DNA of 64,000 bases from Variovorax gracilis (GTDB lineage: Bacteria; Pseudomonadota; Gammaproteobacteria; Burkholderiales; Burkholderiaceae_C). A program made the position numbers and the translations under genes. Under the pieces are notes generated by a model that made no database searches, had not been told where the DNA came from, and saw only the letters and a list, made by a program, of their open reading frames with translations. Positions 10,024 to 20,505 of this stretch are shown in pieces; within the stretch, counting starts at the first letter, position 1, and each line of letters opens with the position of its first letter. The stretch is taken from contig NZ_JASZYF010000007.1 in assembly GCF_030317115.1 (NCBI RefSeq), positions 186,001 through 250,000 on the forward strand, given 5' to 3'.

Positions 10024-11517
10024 ATGCTCTTCAATTCGTACGCGTTCATATTCTGTTTTTTCCCGATCGTCTTTTTCGGGTTCTTCCTGATCGGTAAGCA
10101 GAACGCGCGTGCGGCAGCCGGCTTTCTCGCCCTGGCGTCGCTGTTCTTCTATGGCTGGTGGAGCGTCCAGGCGCTGCCGCTGCTGGTGGGATCGATCTGC
10201 TTCAACTACTGGGCGGGACTGCGCCTGACGCGAGGCCCCGGACGAACCGATGCTGGGCGAAAGCGCATGCTGGTATTTGCGCTGGTGGTCAATCTAGGGG
10301 TCCTCGCGACCTTCAAGTATGCGAATTTCTTCGTCAGCAATGTGAATGAGGGGCTCGGCGCGGCCGGGTACTCGCCGTTGCCGCTTCTGCATGTGGCCCT
10401 GCCCATTGGCATTTCCTTCTACACCTTCACGCAGATCGCCTTCCTGGTCGACTGCTGGCAGGACAAGGTCCACGAGCGCAGCTTCATTCACTACGTGCTG
10501 TTCGTCACCTATTTCCCGCACCTGATCGCCGGGCCGGTGCTTCATCACGCGCAAATGATGCCGCAGTTCGCGAATCCGGCGACCTACCGGATGGACTTGA
10601 ACAAGGTTTCGCTGGGGCTCGCGATCTTCGTCTTCGGCCTGGCCAAGAAGCTCCTCATCGGCGATCGGATGGGAGAGTACGCGGACCTGATGTTCACCGG
10701 GGTGCACAACGGCACCCTTCCGACGCTGTACACCGCGTGGCTCGGCGTGATGGCCTATACGCTGCAGATCTACTTCGACTTTTCAGGCTACTCGGACATG
10801 GCCGTGGGCCTGTCGCTGTGCCTGGGCGTGCAGTTGCCGCTCAACTTCAATTCGCCCTACAAGTCGACCAGCATCATCGAGTTCTGGCGCCGCTGGCACA
10901 TTTCGCTGTCCACCTTCTTGCGCGACTATCTTTATGTACCCCTGGGTGGGAACCGAAAGGGGCCGGCGCGGCGCTATCTGAACCTATTCCTCACCATGCT
11001 GCTGGGCGGACTCTGGCACGGCGCTGCCTGGACGTTCGTGATCTGGGGTGCGCTGCATGGCACCTTCCTGATGATCAATCACCTGTGGAACGCAAAGGTG
11101 CGCCGCAACGCGGCGCCCGGGCGCCTGGCCCGCGTGCTTGGCTGGCTCCTCACCTTCATCTGCGTGATGATCGCGTGGGTAGTCTTCCGTGCCGAAAGCA
11201 TGAATGCGGCGATCGACATCTACAAAGGCATGCTGGGAATGCACGGTACCGCGCTTGGGGCTTTCCATGAATTCGGGCCCGTGCCGATCCGCAAGCCGGA
11301 GTTCTTCCAAACCATGCTGGTGGGTCTGTTCATCTGCCTCGTATTGCCGCCTACCATCACGCTGCAGCGCTGGGTACCTCAAGCCCAGGCGCTGGCCGGA
11401 CGCCCGCGCGTCGCCAGGATCTTCACCGCGCTGATGGCGCTTGCGACAGTGATCCTGCTCGGACTCTGCGTGTCGAAGCTGGGCTCCTACAGCCCCTTCC
11501 TCTATTTCCAGTTCTGA
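10024..11517 (+). CDS. MBOAT-family membrane O-acyltransferase (AlgI/DltB-like)
   Basis: Membrane-bound O-acyltransferase of the kind that, with a periplasmic AlgJ/AlgX or DltD partner, acetylates an extracellular polysaccharide. The 497-residue protein starts MLFNSYAFIFCFFPIVFFGFF and has about ten hydrophobic segments. It carries the MBOAT core FWRRWHISLSTFLRDYLYVP, LGGNRKG and the catalytic-histidine segment GGLWHGAAWTFVIWGALHG. The gene is one base upstream of an SGNH-type protein, its likely partner. Its substrate cannot be told: no glycosyltransferase or export genes are adjacent. It separates coaE from zapD, genes usually adjacent in this family. Confidence 0.9.
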   Translation: MLFNSYAFIFCFFPIVFFGFFLIGKQNARAAAGFLALASLFFYGWWSVQALPLLVGSICFNYWAGLRLTRGPGRTDAGRKRMLVFALVVNLGVLATFKYANFFVSNVNEGLGAAGYSPLPLLHVALPIGISFYTFTQIAFLVDCWQDKVHERSFIHYVLFVTYFPHLIAGPVLHHAQMMPQFANPATYRMDLNKVSLGLAIFVFGLAKKLLIGDRMGEYADLMFTGVHNGTLPTLYTAWLGVMAYTLQIYFDFSGYSDMAVGLSLCLGVQLPLNFNSPYKSTSIIEFWRRWHISLSTFLRDYLYVPLGGNRKGPARRYLNLFLTMLLGGLWHGAAWTFVIWGALHGTFLMINHLWNAKVRRNAAPGRLARVLGWLLTFICVMIAWVVFRAESMNAAIDIYKGMLGMHGTALGAFHEFGPVPIRKPEFFQTMLVGLFICLVLPPTITLQRWVPQAQALAGRPRVARIFTALMALATVILLGLCVSKLGSYSPFLYFQF

Positions 11518-11518
11518 T

Positions 11519-12532
11519 ATGACGCCCGCAAAACTCTGGCTGCAGATCTTTCTGGCCGGCTTTGCCATCATCGTGGCGATGCTGGTCACCACCTTGGCAA
11601 CGACCGTTCCGTATGGCGATCTGTCCCGGATCGGCCAGATTTCGGATAACGAGTTCGGGTGGCAACTGGCCCAACCACACGTCGAACCGCAATACCTCCG
11701 CGCGTCGCCAGTGTCCGAAGCGGACATCCTTGTCATCGGCGACAGCTTTTCAATGACTTACCGATGGCAATCGGTGCTCACCAGAGCCGGCTATCGCGTC
11801 ACGACAATCTACTGGGGCCAGATCGGAGAAGCGCTCTGTCAAGATTTCGACGCGTGGCTGGATAGCGCCGGGTTCCGCGGCAAGCTGGTCGTGCTCGAAA
11901 GCGTCGAGCGCCTACTCGGCGATCGCCTCGCCAAGACACAAAATTGCGCGAAGATGCAAAAGCCATTCGAATCCAAGACCGAGCCCTTCGTCTCGCCTCC
12001 CGAGCAAGTGCCAGGCTTTGAACTCAACTGGAAAGGCAAGCTGACAACCGGCTACAAGACCTACAGGAATACGCAAAAGGCCAAGGAATCGGCCGGCGAG
12101 ACCCTGGCAAGCAAGCAAACATGGGCCCGCCCCGTCGTCGACGGCTGTTCGATGTTCAGCAGCCGTCTGTGCAACAAGGCATTGTTCTTCAAGGACGACG
12201 ACGACAATGGCGAGATCACGCCGGAGAATGTGCGGCAAATGCGCGCGTTCTCCGACGCTCACCCAACCCGCTCCATCATGTGGATGGTGATTCCGAACAA
12301 GACGACGATCTACGTCAAGCCGGATCATTCGAAAGATTTTGTGACGGCGTTTCGCGACGCGGGCCTCGGCCCCGACCTTTTCACCTTTGCCATGGAGCAG
12401 AAGACGAAGGTTCGTGACTTCTATTTCCCCAATGACACCCATTTGTCGATGCATGGCCAATTGATCCTCGGGCAGCGCATGCTGGAGTCGGTGCGCAAGA
12501 TACTGCCCGAGCCGCGCGCCAAGGCGTCTTGA
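11519..12532 (+). CDS. AlgJ/AlgX-like SGNH-hydrolase-type acetyltransferase partner
   Basis: Predicted membrane-anchored periplasmic protein that would work with the preceding MBOAT protein in O-acetylating a polysaccharide. The 337-residue product starts with a short cytoplasmic end and one transmembrane helix (LQIFLAGFAIIVAMLVTTLA). It then has the SGNH nucleophile motif VIGDSFSMTY near residue 77 and a C-terminal Asp-x-x-His-like site in YFPNDTHLSMHG near residue 306. That catalytic pair is typical of AlgJ, AlgX and related proteins. A DDDDNGEI loop near residue 225 might bind calcium, which is speculation. The gene starts one base after the MBOAT stop, so the two are surely co-translated. 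Confidence 0.82.
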   Translation: MTPAKLWLQIFLAGFAIIVAMLVTTLATTVPYGDLSRIGQISDNEFGWQLAQPHVEPQYLRASPVSEADILVIGDSFSMTYRWQSVLTRAGYRVTTIYWGQIGEALCQDFDAWLDSAGFRGKLVVLESVERLLGDRLAKTQNCAKMQKPFESKTEPFVSPPEQVPGFELNWKGKLTTGYKTYRNTQKAKESAGETLASKQTWARPVVDGCSMFSSRLCNKALFFKDDDDNGEITPENVRQMRAFSDAHPTRSIMWMVIPNKTTIYVKPDHSKDFVTAFRDAGLGPDLFTFAMEQKTKVRDFYFPNDTHLSMHGQLILGQRMLESVRKILPEPRAKAS

Positions 12533-12562
12533 AGCTATCATCCCGACAGGAAGCCCTCACGC

Positions 12563-13318
12563 GTGATCCTTTACGAGTACCCATTCAACGAGCGCATCCG
12601 GACCTACTTGCGGCTGGAGCACCTGTTCCGCCGTCTTGGGGAACTGGTCCCGGCCGATTCGGCCCTCTTGCACCACTACGCCCTCGTCACGATCTTCGAG
12701 ATCATGGACGTGGCAGCGCGTGCCGATCTGAAGGCCGATGTCCTGAGGGACTTGGACAAGCACAAGAACGTGTTCAACAGCTACCGCGGCAATCCGGCTA
12801 TCGCCGAAACGGTGCTGGATCAGGTGGTGAGCAAGCTGGAGAGCAACTTCACCACGCTCAACACGGTACCGGGCAAGGCCGGCCAGGCGTTGACCGAGAA
12901 CGAATGGCTGATGAGCATCCGCAGCCGTGCCGGCATTCCCGGCGGTACCTGCGAATTCGACCTGCCCGCGTACTACGCCTGGCAAAACCGCCGGGCTCCG
13001 GAGCGGCGAGCCGACCTCGAGCGCTGGTCCTCCACGCTCGCACCCTTGGCCGAGTCCATCTACCTGCTGCTCAAACTGCTGCGCGATGCCGACGTTCCCT
13101 ACAAGGTCATCGCAACGAATGGACAGTTTCAGCAAACCCTGCCACAAGGTCGGAGCTTCCAGCTCCTGCGCCTGCGCATCGACCCGAAACTGGGCCTGAT
13201 TCCCGAGATCAGCGGCAATCGGCTGATGGTATCGGTGCGACTGATGCGCCACGAGGCCGACGACCGCCTGCACCACAGCACGGATGACACACCTTTCGAA
13301 CTGACTCTCTGCGCATGA
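12563..13318 (+). CDS. zapD: Cell division protein ZapD
   Basis: ZapD (formerly YacF) bundles FtsZ protofilaments and helps hold the Z ring together. The 251-residue product opens [20 protein letters not shown], the family hallmark, after a GTG start, and continues as an all-helical N-terminal half and a beta-rich C-terminal half. Its stop overlaps the yacG start (ATGA), so the two are translationally coupled as in most beta- and gammaproteobacteria. Confidence 0.95.
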   Translation: MILYEYPFNERIRTYLRLEHLFRRLGELVPADSALLHHYALVTIFEIMDVAARADLKADVLRDLDKHKNVFNSYRGNPAIAETVLDQVVSKLESNFTTLNTVPGKAGQALTENEWLMSIRSRAGIPGGTCEFDLPAYYAWQNRRAPERRADLERWSSTLAPLAESIYLLLKLLRDADVPYKVIATNGQFQQTLPQGRSFQLLRLRIDPKLGLIPEISGNRLMVSVRLMRHEADDRLHHSTDDTPFELTLCA

Positions 13319-13527
13319 GCGGCACCCCTTCCTTTGGCGAGCGCATCGTGCGCTGTCCGGCGTGCGGCCAGGACAGCATCTACGCACCGAGCAACCCCTA
13401 CCGGCCCTTCTGCAGTGCGCGCTGCAAGGGCATCGATCTGGGTGCCTGGGCAAGTGAAGAGTTCAGGATGCCAGCAGATGCGCCGCCGGACGACGACCCG
13501 TTCGGCGACCCCAAGCGGCAGCAATAG
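13315..13527 (+). CDS. yacG: DNA gyrase inhibitor YacG (zinc protein)
   Basis: Small zinc-finger protein that binds GyrB and inhibits supercoiling in E. coli. The 70-residue product has the four zinc ligands in CPACG and CSARC spaced as in the family, then [16 protein letters not shown] and an acidic tail. It overlaps zapD by four bases. Length is normal. Confidence 0.93.
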   Translation: MSGTPSFGERIVRCPACGQDSIYAPSNPYRPFCSARCKGIDLGAWASEEFRMPADAPPDDDPFGDPKRQQ

Positions 13528-13554
13528 CTCGTCCGCGCGGGCAGCGCATGGCGA

Positions 13555-13986
13555 TCAACGCGCTACCGCATGTGGATCGGGCATGCCGCGTTCGTCGGCA
13601 AGCCATCCCAGGACGGGCAGCGCACCGGGGAGCACCGGCTCGACCTCGAGCGGCAGTTGCTGCCAGCACATCGACTGGCCTTCGCGCATCTCGAAGTCGC
13701 CGTCCCAAGCCTTGACCTTGCACCAGTGAAGACGCACCAGCGCATGCGGATAGTCGTGCTCGGTGACCTTCCAGACCTCGGCGCCCGCAATGGTGATGCC
13801 GAGTTCTTCGTGCAATTCACGCCGCAAGGCCTGCTCGACCGTCTCACCCGCCTCGATCTTGCCGCCGGGAAACTCCCAGTACCCGGCGTAGGGCTTGCCT
13901 TCCGGTCGGGTCGAAAGCAGCAAGGCATCGTCCTCACGGATCAGGATGCCCACGGCGACTTCGGTGTGCTTGCGCAAATCCGTCAT
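13555..13986 (-). CDS. NUDIX hydrolase, MutT-like (8-oxo-dGTP diphosphatase type)
   Basis: Nudix pyrophosphohydrolase, probably cleaning oxidised nucleotides such as 8-oxo-dGTP. The ATG used gives 143 residues beginning MTDLRKHTEVAVGILIREDD, with a complete Nudix box at about residues 41-63 (GGKIEAGETVEQA followed by REL, HEE and LGI) preceded by the MutT-like YAGYWEFP. In E. coli mutT lies close to yacG, zapD and coaE, which supports the MutT assignment; substrate choice is still inference. The gene is convergent with yacG and follows the DUF815 ATPase after 8 bases. Confidence 0.82.
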   Translation of the reverse strand: MTDLRKHTEVAVGILIREDDALLLSTRPEGKPYAGYWEFPGGKIEAGETVEQALRRELHEELGITIAGAEVWKVTEHDYPHALVRLHWCKVKAWDGDFEMREGQSMCWQQLPLEVEPVLPGALPVLGWLADERGMPDPHAVAR

Positions 13987-13994
13987 CACGAGAC

Positions 13995-14870
13995 TCAGGC
14001 GGCGGCGCGGCCGGCGTAGTCGCGCGCGAACTGGTAGGCCACACGCCCGCTGCGCGAGCCCCGCTCGAGCGCCCAGACCAACGCCTCCGGCCGGGCGGCC
14101 TCGATGGCTTTCGCGTCCACACCGAAAGAGGACAGCCATTGCGCGACGATGGTCAGGTACTCGTTCTGGCTGAACGGATAGAAGCTCACCCAGAGACCAA
14201 AGCGCTCGGAGAGCGAGATCTTCTCTTCGATCACCTCGCCGGGATGCACTTCGCCGTCCTCGGTATGCGTGTAGCTGAGGTTTTCCTTCATGTACTCAGG
14301 CAGCAGGTGGCGCCGATTGCTGGTCGCGTAGATCAGCACATTGGGCGTGGCCGCGGCGATGGAGCCGTCGAGGATCGACTTGAGCGCCTTGTAGCCCGGC
14401 TCCCCCTCGTCGAAGCTCAAGTCGTCGCTGAAGACGATGAACTTTTCGGGTCGATTCGAGACCACTTCGACGATGTCCGGCAAGTCGGTGAGTTCGGCCT
14501 TGTCGACTTCGATGAGCCGCAGGCCTTGCGGCGCATAGGCCTGCAGGCAGGCACGGATCAGCGACGATTTGCCGGTGCCGCGGGCGCCGGTCAGCAGTAC
14601 GTTGTTGGCCGGCCTGCCTTCGACGAATTGACGCGTGTTGCGTTCGATCTTCTCCTTCTGGACGTCGATTTCCTTCAGCGCATCGAGCGGCATCGTCGCC
14701 ACGTGGCGCACCGGCTCCAGGGTGCCGTGGCCCGAACTGCGGCGACGATAGCGCCAGGCGATGGAAGCACTCCAGTCGGTGGGGGCGGCCAGGGGCTGCG
14801 GGAGGATCGATTCGATGCGGCTGATCAGTTGTTCGGCGCGCTCGATCAGGCGTTCGAATTTTTCGTTCAT
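13995..14870 (-). CDS. DUF815 family AAA ATPase
   Basis: Cytoplasmic P-loop ATPase of the DUF815 family, whose function is unknown. The 291-residue product starts [20 protein letters not shown], has Walker [10 protein letters not shown] near residue 90, a Walker B-like [11 protein letters not shown] near residue 138, and the sensor-like [13 protein letters not shown], then the family signature [20 protein letters not shown]. The frame continues upstream but only as a shadow of argJ. The start overlaps the argJ stop by four bases, so it is the second gene of an argJ operon. DUF815 next to argJ and a Nudix gene is common in Burkholderiales. Confidence 0.88.
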   Translation of the reverse strand: MNEKFERLIERAEQLISRIESILPQPLAAPTDWSASIAWRYRRRSSGHGTLEPVRHVATMPLDALKEIDVQKEKIERNTRQFVEGRPANNVLLTGARGTGKSSLIRACLQAYAPQGLRLIEVDKAELTDLPDIVEVVSNRPEKFIVFSDDLSFDEGEPGYKALKSILDGSIAAATPNVLIYATSNRRHLLPEYMKENLSYTHTEDGEVHPGEVIEEKISLSERFGLWVSFYPFSQNEYLTIVAQWLSSFGVDAKAIEAARPEALVWALERGSRSGRVAYQFARDYAGRAAA

Positions 14871-16096
14871 GACCTGTAGTCGGCGTTGATCGACACGTAG
14901 TCGTGGCTCAGATCGCAAGTCCAGACGGTGTCGGCGGCATTGCCGCGGCCGAGCGCGATGCGCACCGTGATCTCGCTCTGCTTCATTACGCGCTGGCCAT
15001 CCTCCTCGCGGTAGGTCGGATTGCGCCCCCCCTTGATGGCCACATGAACGTCGTCGAGGTAGAGATCGATGCCCGTCTGGTCCAGATCGGCAATGCCCGC
15101 ATAGCCGACGGCGGCCAGAATGCGGCCGAGATTCGGATCGCTCGCGTAGAACGCCGTCTTGACCAAAGGCGAATGCGCGACCGCGTAGGCCACTTGCCGG
15201 CACTCCGCCGCATCGCGTCCACCTTCGACACGGATGGTGATGAACTTGGTCGCGCCTTCGCCGTCACGCACGATGGCCTGCGCCAACTGGCGTGCAACGC
15301 CCTGCATCGCTTCCACCAACGCACGTCCCTCGGCGGATTCGAGCGAGGTGATGGTGCTGTGATCTGCCTTCTGCGTGGCGATGACCACGAAGGAATCGTT
15401 GGTCGACGTATCGCCGTCGATCGTCACCCGGTTGAATGACGCGTCAGCCAAGGCCTTCGCAAGCGGTTGGATCAAGGACGCATCGATCTTCGCATCGGTA
15501 GCCATGAAGCCGAGCATCGTCGCCATGTTCGGCCGGATCATTCCGGCGCCCTTGCTGATGCCGGTGATCGTGACCGTGGCGCCGCCGACCTGCACCTGCT
15601 GGCTGAAGGCCTTGGGCACCGTGTCCGTCGTCATGATGCCTTCAGCGGCGCGCGCCCAGTTCGACGGCGAGGCGTCGGCCAGCGCGGCTGGCAGCCCCGC
15701 CTCGATCCGGTCGATCGGCAGTGGCTCCATGATCACGCCGGTGGAAAACGGCAGGATCTGCTCCGGTGCGAGATTGAGCTTGCGCGCCAGCGCGATGCAG
15801 GTGGCACGCGCGCGCGCCAATCCGTCTTCGCCCGTGCCGGCGTTCGCATTGCCTGTATTGATCAGCATGGCGCGAACACCGAAGTTCGCGGCCAGGTGGT
15901 CACGGCAAAGCTGAACGGGTGCGGCGCAGAAGCGGTTCTGCGTGAACACACCGCCCACTGCGGCGCCTTCGTCGATCAGCACCACGGTCAGGTCTTTGCG
16001 GTTGGCCTTGCGCACACCGGCTTCGGCGACGCCGATGCGAACGCCGGGCACCGCGTGCAACGCCGAGGGATCTGGAGCGGAAAGATTCACGGGCAT
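14867..16096 (-). CDS. argJ: Bifunctional ornithine acetyltransferase / N-acetylglutamate synthase
   Basis: ArgJ recycles the acetyl group from N-acetylornithine to glutamate, closing the cyclic arginine pathway. The 409-residue precursor starts [20 protein letters not shown] and contains the self-cleavage site in NMATMLGF, where the threonine becomes the new N-terminal nucleophile of the beta chain. The GDTSTNDSF segment and the C-terminal [16 protein letters not shown] are diagnostic. An in-frame start 36 codons further upstream is unlikely because it lies beyond the end of secA. Whether it is mono- or bifunctional cannot be judged from sequence. Confidence 0.95.
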   Translation of the reverse strand: MPVNLSAPDPSALHAVPGVRIGVAEAGVRKANRKDLTVVLIDEGAAVGGVFTQNRFCAAPVQLCRDHLAANFGVRAMLINTGNANAGTGEDGLARARATCIALARKLNLAPEQILPFSTGVIMEPLPIDRIEAGLPAALADASPSNWARAAEGIMTTDTVPKAFSQQVQVGGATVTITGISKGAGMIRPNMATMLGFMATDAKIDASLIQPLAKALADASFNRVTIDGDTSTNDSFVVIATQKADHSTITSLESAEGRALVEAMQGVARQLAQAIVRDGEGATKFITIRVEGGRDAAECRQVAYAVAHSPLVKTAFYASDPNLGRILAAVGYAGIADLDQTGIDLYLDDVHVAIKGGRNPTYREEDGQRVMKQSEITVRIALGRGNAADTVWTCDLSHDYVSINADYRS

Positions 16097-16124
16097 GGAG
16101 GGGTCCTGCTGACGGATACGGAAA

Positions 16125-18902
16125 TCAGGTGAGCTTGCCGTGGCAATGCTTGAACTTCTTGCCACTGCCGCAGGGGCAGGGATCGTTGCGGCCCACTCGC
16201 GCAAAGGCGGCGGCGCCGGCGCTCAGGCCACCTGCGGCCTGGCGACGCAGGCTTTCTTCATCGACGCGCACTTCGACTTCACCGGTTTCGGTGGGTGCCG
16301 TGTAGGTGATGTTCGCCACGTTCTCGCCGCGGCTCTCCATGGCTTCGGCGGCCTGCTCGAGCTGCTCGGTGGACTGCACGCGCACGGTCATGAGCTGGCG
16401 CGTGACTTCGTTCTTCACCGAGTCGAGCAATTGGCCGAACAACTCGAAGGCCTCACGCTTGTATTCCTGCTTCGGTTGCTTCTGCGCATAGCCGCGAAGG
16501 TGGATGCCCTGGCGCAGGTAATCCAGCGACGCCAGGTGCTCGCGCCAATGCGTGTCGATGCTCTGCAGCAGGACCATACGCTCGAACTGCGTGAAGTTCT
16601 CCTGGCCGATCAGCGAGACCTTGGCATTGAATGCCTCGTTGGCCGCAGAGACGACCTTCTCGACCACGTCTTCGTCGCCGATCGCAGTCGCAGCCTCCAC
16701 ATCCTTGCGAAGCGGCATGTCGATGTGCCATTCGTCGGACAGCACCTTCTCGAGACCGGCGAGGTCCCATTGCTCCTCGACCGATTCGTTGGGGACGTAC
16801 TGGCGGACCAGGTCCCCAAAGCAGCCCTCGCGCAGCCCTTCGATCTGAGCCGTCAGGTCGCCCGCATCGAGGATGTCGTTGCGCTGCTGGTAGATCACCT
16901 TGCGCTGATCGTTCGACACGTCGTCGTATTCGAGCAATTGCTTGCGCACGTCGAAGTTGCGTGCCTCGACCTTGCGCTGGGCACTCTCGATGCTGCGCGT
17001 CACGATGCCGGCTTCGATCGCCTCGCCGTCGGGCATCTTGAGCCGGTCCATGATCGCCTTCACGCGGTCGCCCGCGAAGATGCGCATCAGCGGATCGTCC
17101 AGGCTCAGGTAGAAGCGCGAGGAACCCGGGTCGCCCTGGCGGCCCGAACGGCCGCGCAACTGGTTGTCGATGCGGCGCGATTCATGCCGCTCGGTCGCGA
17201 TGATGCGCAGGCCGCCCAGCGACTTCACGAACTCGTGATCCTTGTCCCATTGCGCACGCAGTCGGGCAGTCTCGGCGGCCTTGGCTGCGGGATCGATTTC
17301 CTCGTTGACCTCCACGGCTTCGATCGCCTTCTCGACGTTGCCGCCGAGCACGATGTCGGTACCACGACCCGCCATGTTGGTCGCGATCGTGATCATCTTG
17401 GTGCGGCCCGCCTGCGCCACGATTTCCGCTTCGCGTGCGTGCTGCTTGGCGTTGAGCACCTGGTGCGGCAAACCGGACTTCTCGAGCAGTCCGGCGATGA
17501 TTTCGGAGTTCTCGATCGACGAGGTGCCGACCAGCACCGGCTGGCCGCGCTCGTAGCACTCACGGATGTCCTGGATGGCTGCGTCGTACTTCTCCCGGGT
17601 GGTCTTGTAGACCCGGTCCAACTGGTCCTCTCGCTTGCTCGGCCGGTTCGGCGGAATGATCATGGTCTCCAGGCCGTAGATCTCCTGGAATTCATAGGCC
17701 TCGGTATCGGCCGTACCGGTCATGCCCGCGAGCTTGGCGTAAAGACGGAAGTAGTTCTGGAAAGTGATCGACGCGAGGGTCTGGTTCTCCGCCTGGATCT
17801 CGACGCCTTCCTTGGCCTCGACGGCCTGGTGCAGGCCGTCGCTCCACCGGCGGCCCGTCATCAGGCGGCCGGTGAATTCGTCGACGATGACCACTTCGCC
17901 CTGCTGTACGACATAGTGCTGGTCGCGGTGATACAGGTGGCGTGCACGCAGGGCCGCATTCAGGTGGTGCATCAACGTGATGTTGGCCGGGTCGTAGAGC
18001 GAGGCGCCCTCGGGCAGCAGCTTGAACTCGGAAAGAATCTGCTCCGCCTTCTCATGGCCGTCCTCGGTCATGAAAACCTGGTGCGTCTTCTCGTCGACGG
18101 TGAAGTCACCGGGCTTGGTGACGCCCTCGCCGGTGCGCGGATCGGCTTCGCCTTCCTGGCGGACCAGCAGCGGCACGACCTTGTTGATCGCGAGGTACAG
18201 CTCCGTGTGGTCCTCGGCCTGGCCGCTGATGATGAGCGGCGTGCGTGCCTCGTCGATCAGGATGGAGTCCACTTCGTCGACGATGGCGTAGTTCAGCCCG
18301 CGCTGGACCCGGTCGCCCGGCTCGTAGACCATGTTGTCGCGCAGGTAGTCGAAGCCGTATTCGTTGTTCGTGCCGTAGGTGATGTCGCTGCCGTAGGCCT
18401 GCTGTTTTTCCTCGCGCGGCATCTGCGGCAGGTTGATGCCGACGGAAAGGCCCAGAAAGTTGTAGAGCCGGCCCATCCAGGTTGCATCGCGGCTGGCGAG
18501 ATAGTCGTTCACCGTGACCACGTGCACGCCCTTGCCTGTGAGCGCGTTCAGGTACACCGGCAGCGTGGCGGTCAGGGTCTTGCCCTCGCCCGTGCGCATT
18601 TCCGAAATCTTGCCGTTGTGCAGCGCCATGCCGCCCAGCAACTGGACGTCGAAGTGGCGCATTTTCATGACCCGCTTGGACGCTTCGCGGACTGTCGCGA
18701 AGGCCTCGGGCAACAAGTCGTCAAGCGTTTCGCCCTTGGCGACGCGATCCTTGAATTCCTGCGTCTTGGCGCGCAGCGCATCGTCATCGAGCTTCTCGAA
18801 CGATGGTTCCAGCGCGTTGATGCGTTCAACCGTCTTGCGATACTGCTTCAGGAGCCGGTCATTGCGACTGCCGAAAATTTGAGTCAGGAAGTTGGTGGCC
18901 AT
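16125..18902 (-). CDS. secA: Preprotein translocase ATPase SecA
   Basis: Motor of the Sec pathway, pushing unfolded preproteins through SecYEG. The 925-residue product starts [20 protein letters not shown]. An ATG six codons upstream (MLRSPF) is possible but not conserved. Nucleotide-binding motifs include [28 protein letters not shown] and [18 protein letters not shown]. The extreme C-terminus carries the zinc motif [14 protein letters not shown] that binds SecB. It lies between argJ and a divergent DciA-like gene, and its size is normal. Confidence 0.97.
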   Translation of the reverse strand: MATNFLTQIFGSRNDRLLKQYRKTVERINALEPSFEKLDDDALRAKTQEFKDRVAKGETLDDLLPEAFATVREASKRVMKMRHFDVQLLGGMALHNGKISEMRTGEGKTLTATLPVYLNALTGKGVHVVTVNDYLASRDATWMGRLYNFLGLSVGINLPQMPREEKQQAYGSDITYGTNNEYGFDYLRDNMVYEPGDRVQRGLNYAIVDEVDSILIDEARTPLIISGQAEDHTELYLAINKVVPLLVRQEGEADPRTGEGVTKPGDFTVDEKTHQVFMTEDGHEKAEQILSEFKLLPEGASLYDPANITLMHHLNAALRARHLYHRDQHYVVQQGEVVIVDEFTGRLMTGRRWSDGLHQAVEAKEGVEIQAENQTLASITFQNYFRLYAKLAGMTGTADTEAYEFQEIYGLETMIIPPNRPSKREDQLDRVYKTTREKYDAAIQDIRECYERGQPVLVGTSSIENSEIIAGLLEKSGLPHQVLNAKQHAREAEIVAQAGRTKMITIATNMAGRGTDIVLGGNVEKAIEAVEVNEEIDPAAKAAETARLRAQWDKDHEFVKSLGGLRIIATERHESRRIDNQLRGRSGRQGDPGSSRFYLSLDDPLMRIFAGDRVKAIMDRLKMPDGEAIEAGIVTRSIESAQRKVEARNFDVRKQLLEYDDVSNDQRKVIYQQRNDILDAGDLTAQIEGLREGCFGDLVRQYVPNESVEEQWDLAGLEKVLSDEWHIDMPLRKDVEAATAIGDEDVVEKVVSAANEAFNAKVSLIGQENFTQFERMVLLQSIDTHWREHLASLDYLRQGIHLRGYAQKQPKQEYKREAFELFGQLLDSVKNEVTRQLMTVRVQSTEQLEQAAEAMESRGENVANITYTAPTETGEVEVRVDEESLRRQAAGGLSAGAAAFARVGRNDPCPCGSGKKFKHCHGKLT

Positions 18903-19079
18903 GAATGGAGATCGAAGCAAACTCGCTGCATGCGACTACTTCGACCGAAATCCCTAAGATAGACGAGAAGGAACTTGGGCGCGCTTTGCCAGAAAGCAAG
19001 CCGACCGGCCCGCAGGATTGCTGGCAAACCGTTGATTTTAGCCGCCTTGTCCGGCCCCACCGACCGCAGACCTTTCCCC

Positions 19080-19385
19080 ATGAACCGCCGTTTCAACGCC
19101 GTCACCTTGCTCGAGGCCACAGAGGGCTCTCCCACCCTGGCCAGCCTGGCTGCGCGTGCGCGCGAATCAGGCGAGCGCCTGGCTGCGGTGCAAGATCTGA
19201 TCCCCCCTGAAATGCGTGCCGGCGTCAAGGCCGGCCCTGCCGATGGGGACGTCTGGTGCGTGCTGGTCTACGGGAGCGCCGCGGCCGCAAAGCTTCGGCA
19301 GTTGGCGCCGATCCTCCTGGCGCGGCTGAAATCACGCGGATGGGATGTCGCGACGATCCGCATCAAGGTGCAATCGCGCCATTGA
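19080..19385 (+). CDS. DUF721 / DciA-like protein
   Basis: Member of the DUF721 family, which includes DciA, the ancestral loader of the replicative helicase DnaB. The 101-residue product begins MNRRFNAVTLLEATEGSPTLA and has the family's N-terminal helices and C-terminal KH-like part (LLARLKSRGWDVATIRIKVQ). It is divergent from secA, the usual position in Burkholderiales. A role in helicase loading is inferred from the family. Confidence 0.75.
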   Translation: MNRRFNAVTLLEATEGSPTLASLAARARESGERLAAVQDLIPPEMRAGVKAGPADGDVWCVLVYGSAAAAKLRQLAPILLARLKSRGWDVATIRIKVQSRH

Positions 19386-19401
19386 GCGCGGCGCGCGCCC
19401 C

Positions 19402-20169
19402 TCAGAGTTGCGCGACCACCAATCCCAGCGTAAGCGCAATCGACGTGCCGAAGATGACGAGGCCGACACGCCGGCGCCGATGGGTCAGCATCCAAAGCGC
19501 CACCCCAGAGATCGACAGGAAGATCAAGCTGCCCGCCAGAGTGTCCACCAGCAGGATCCACGCAACAGGCATTCCAACGCCCTTGTGCAGATTGGCCAGC
19601 GTCGCAACGAAACCGTTGCTCGTGGTCGTGACGCCCACAGAACGATTGCCGCGCCAGTAGTCAGCCTGCACGATGGCATCGGGGCCGCCGAAATTGAAGA
19701 TCCAGCGTTCCGGCTGCATCAGGGGCTTCGTCGGGGCCGCACCATCGGCCGTGTCACCTGCCGGCGTGCGCTTCCCCTTCTCGGTCCACGCAACGGGTTT
19801 GGCGGGCTCGGTGCGTGTGGAATTCGGCGGTCCACTCTGGCCAAGCGCCTCCTGCAACCATGTGGCCATTTCTTCCGCAGTGGCTGGTGCCGGTTCGGGC
19901 AAGGTCAGTTGGGCATTGATACGCTGCTGCGCCATCGGCAGCTTGAGTACGGCGCGGTGATTGAGCCAGATGCCCGCCGTGCCGAAGATCAATCCCAGGA
20001 TCGCACCCCACAGGCCGAAGCAGCCGTGAGTCTTGCGAATCCATTGCACGATCGTGGAGCGGCGCTGTTGCGAGCGCCTTCGGGCTTCGGTCGAAATGGA
20101 CGAGGTGAAGGCGGTCACGCCTTGATCGGCGAGGCCGCTGTCAACGTGCTGCTGGATGGCGTTGTCCAT
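19402..20169 (-). CDS. PepSY-associated transmembrane protein
   Basis: Predicted inner-membrane protein of the PepSY_TM-like group, often linked to iron uptake or thiol/redox systems but without a defined role. The chosen ATG gives 255 residues starting MDNAIQQHVDSGLADQGV. It has three hydrophobic segments: GLWGAILGLIFGTAGIWLNH, WILLVDTLAGSLIFLSISGV and VGLVIFGTSIALTLGLVVAQ. The RKTHGCFGLWGAILGL segment fits the PepSY-associated helix. An open frame continues 49 codons further upstream without resemblance. It is the last gene that looks like core genome before the island. Confidence 0.72.
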   Translation of the reverse strand: MDNAIQQHVDSGLADQGVTAFTSSISTEARRRSQQRRSTIVQWIRKTHGCFGLWGAILGLIFGTAGIWLNHRAVLKLPMAQQRINAQLTLPEPAPATAEEMATWLQEALGQSGPPNSTRTEPAKPVAWTEKGKRTPAGDTADGAAPTKPLMQPERWIFNFGGPDAIVQADYWRGNRSVGVTTTSNGFVATLANLHKGVGMPVAWILLVDTLAGSLIFLSISGVALWMLTHRRRRVGLVIFGTSIALTLGLVVAQL

Positions 20170-20505
20170 GTCGTCTGGCCGAGTCCGCCCCCGCTGGCGG
20201 GGACTGGAAACCGGGAGCGATCTCGGGATGGTGATGGTGCGCCAAGTTGGACGTGTCTGGGCACTGGTGCGAGCATTTTCTAGTCCCATTCGGACGCACG
20301 GTAAAACAACCAACAAACTAGCCGGGCGGCGTAGGCGGGCTGAATCACGACCCTCGCCCTGCAGACACTGGGTAGGAGCGCAACTTACTCGTTGAACCGT
20401 TCAACGGCACGAACCAACTCAGGGCACGTTGACGTGATACTGGCGGACAGACAATATGTGGTCCGGGGCTCTTGGTGGGCTCCAATCAGGAACCGAGCAG
20501 TACAA
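20170..20505. other. Gap between the last core-like gene and the island
   Basis: No gene is supported here. On the plus strand TTGACG at 20429 and CAATAT at 20452 are 17 bases apart and could be a weak promoter for the MerR-like gene, but the -10 match is poor (3 of 6). No direct repeat or tRNA fragment marking an island boundary was found by eye. Confidence 0.4.

Noticed and set aside
16140-18962. A 940-codon open frame opposite secA
   Set aside because: Full-length shadow of secA with skewed composition (Leu, Val, His, Asp) and no family resemblance.
20429-20457. TTGACG and CAATAT as promoter of the MerR-like gene
   Set aside because: Spacing is ideal but the -10 matches the consensus at only half its positions; not listed as a promoter.
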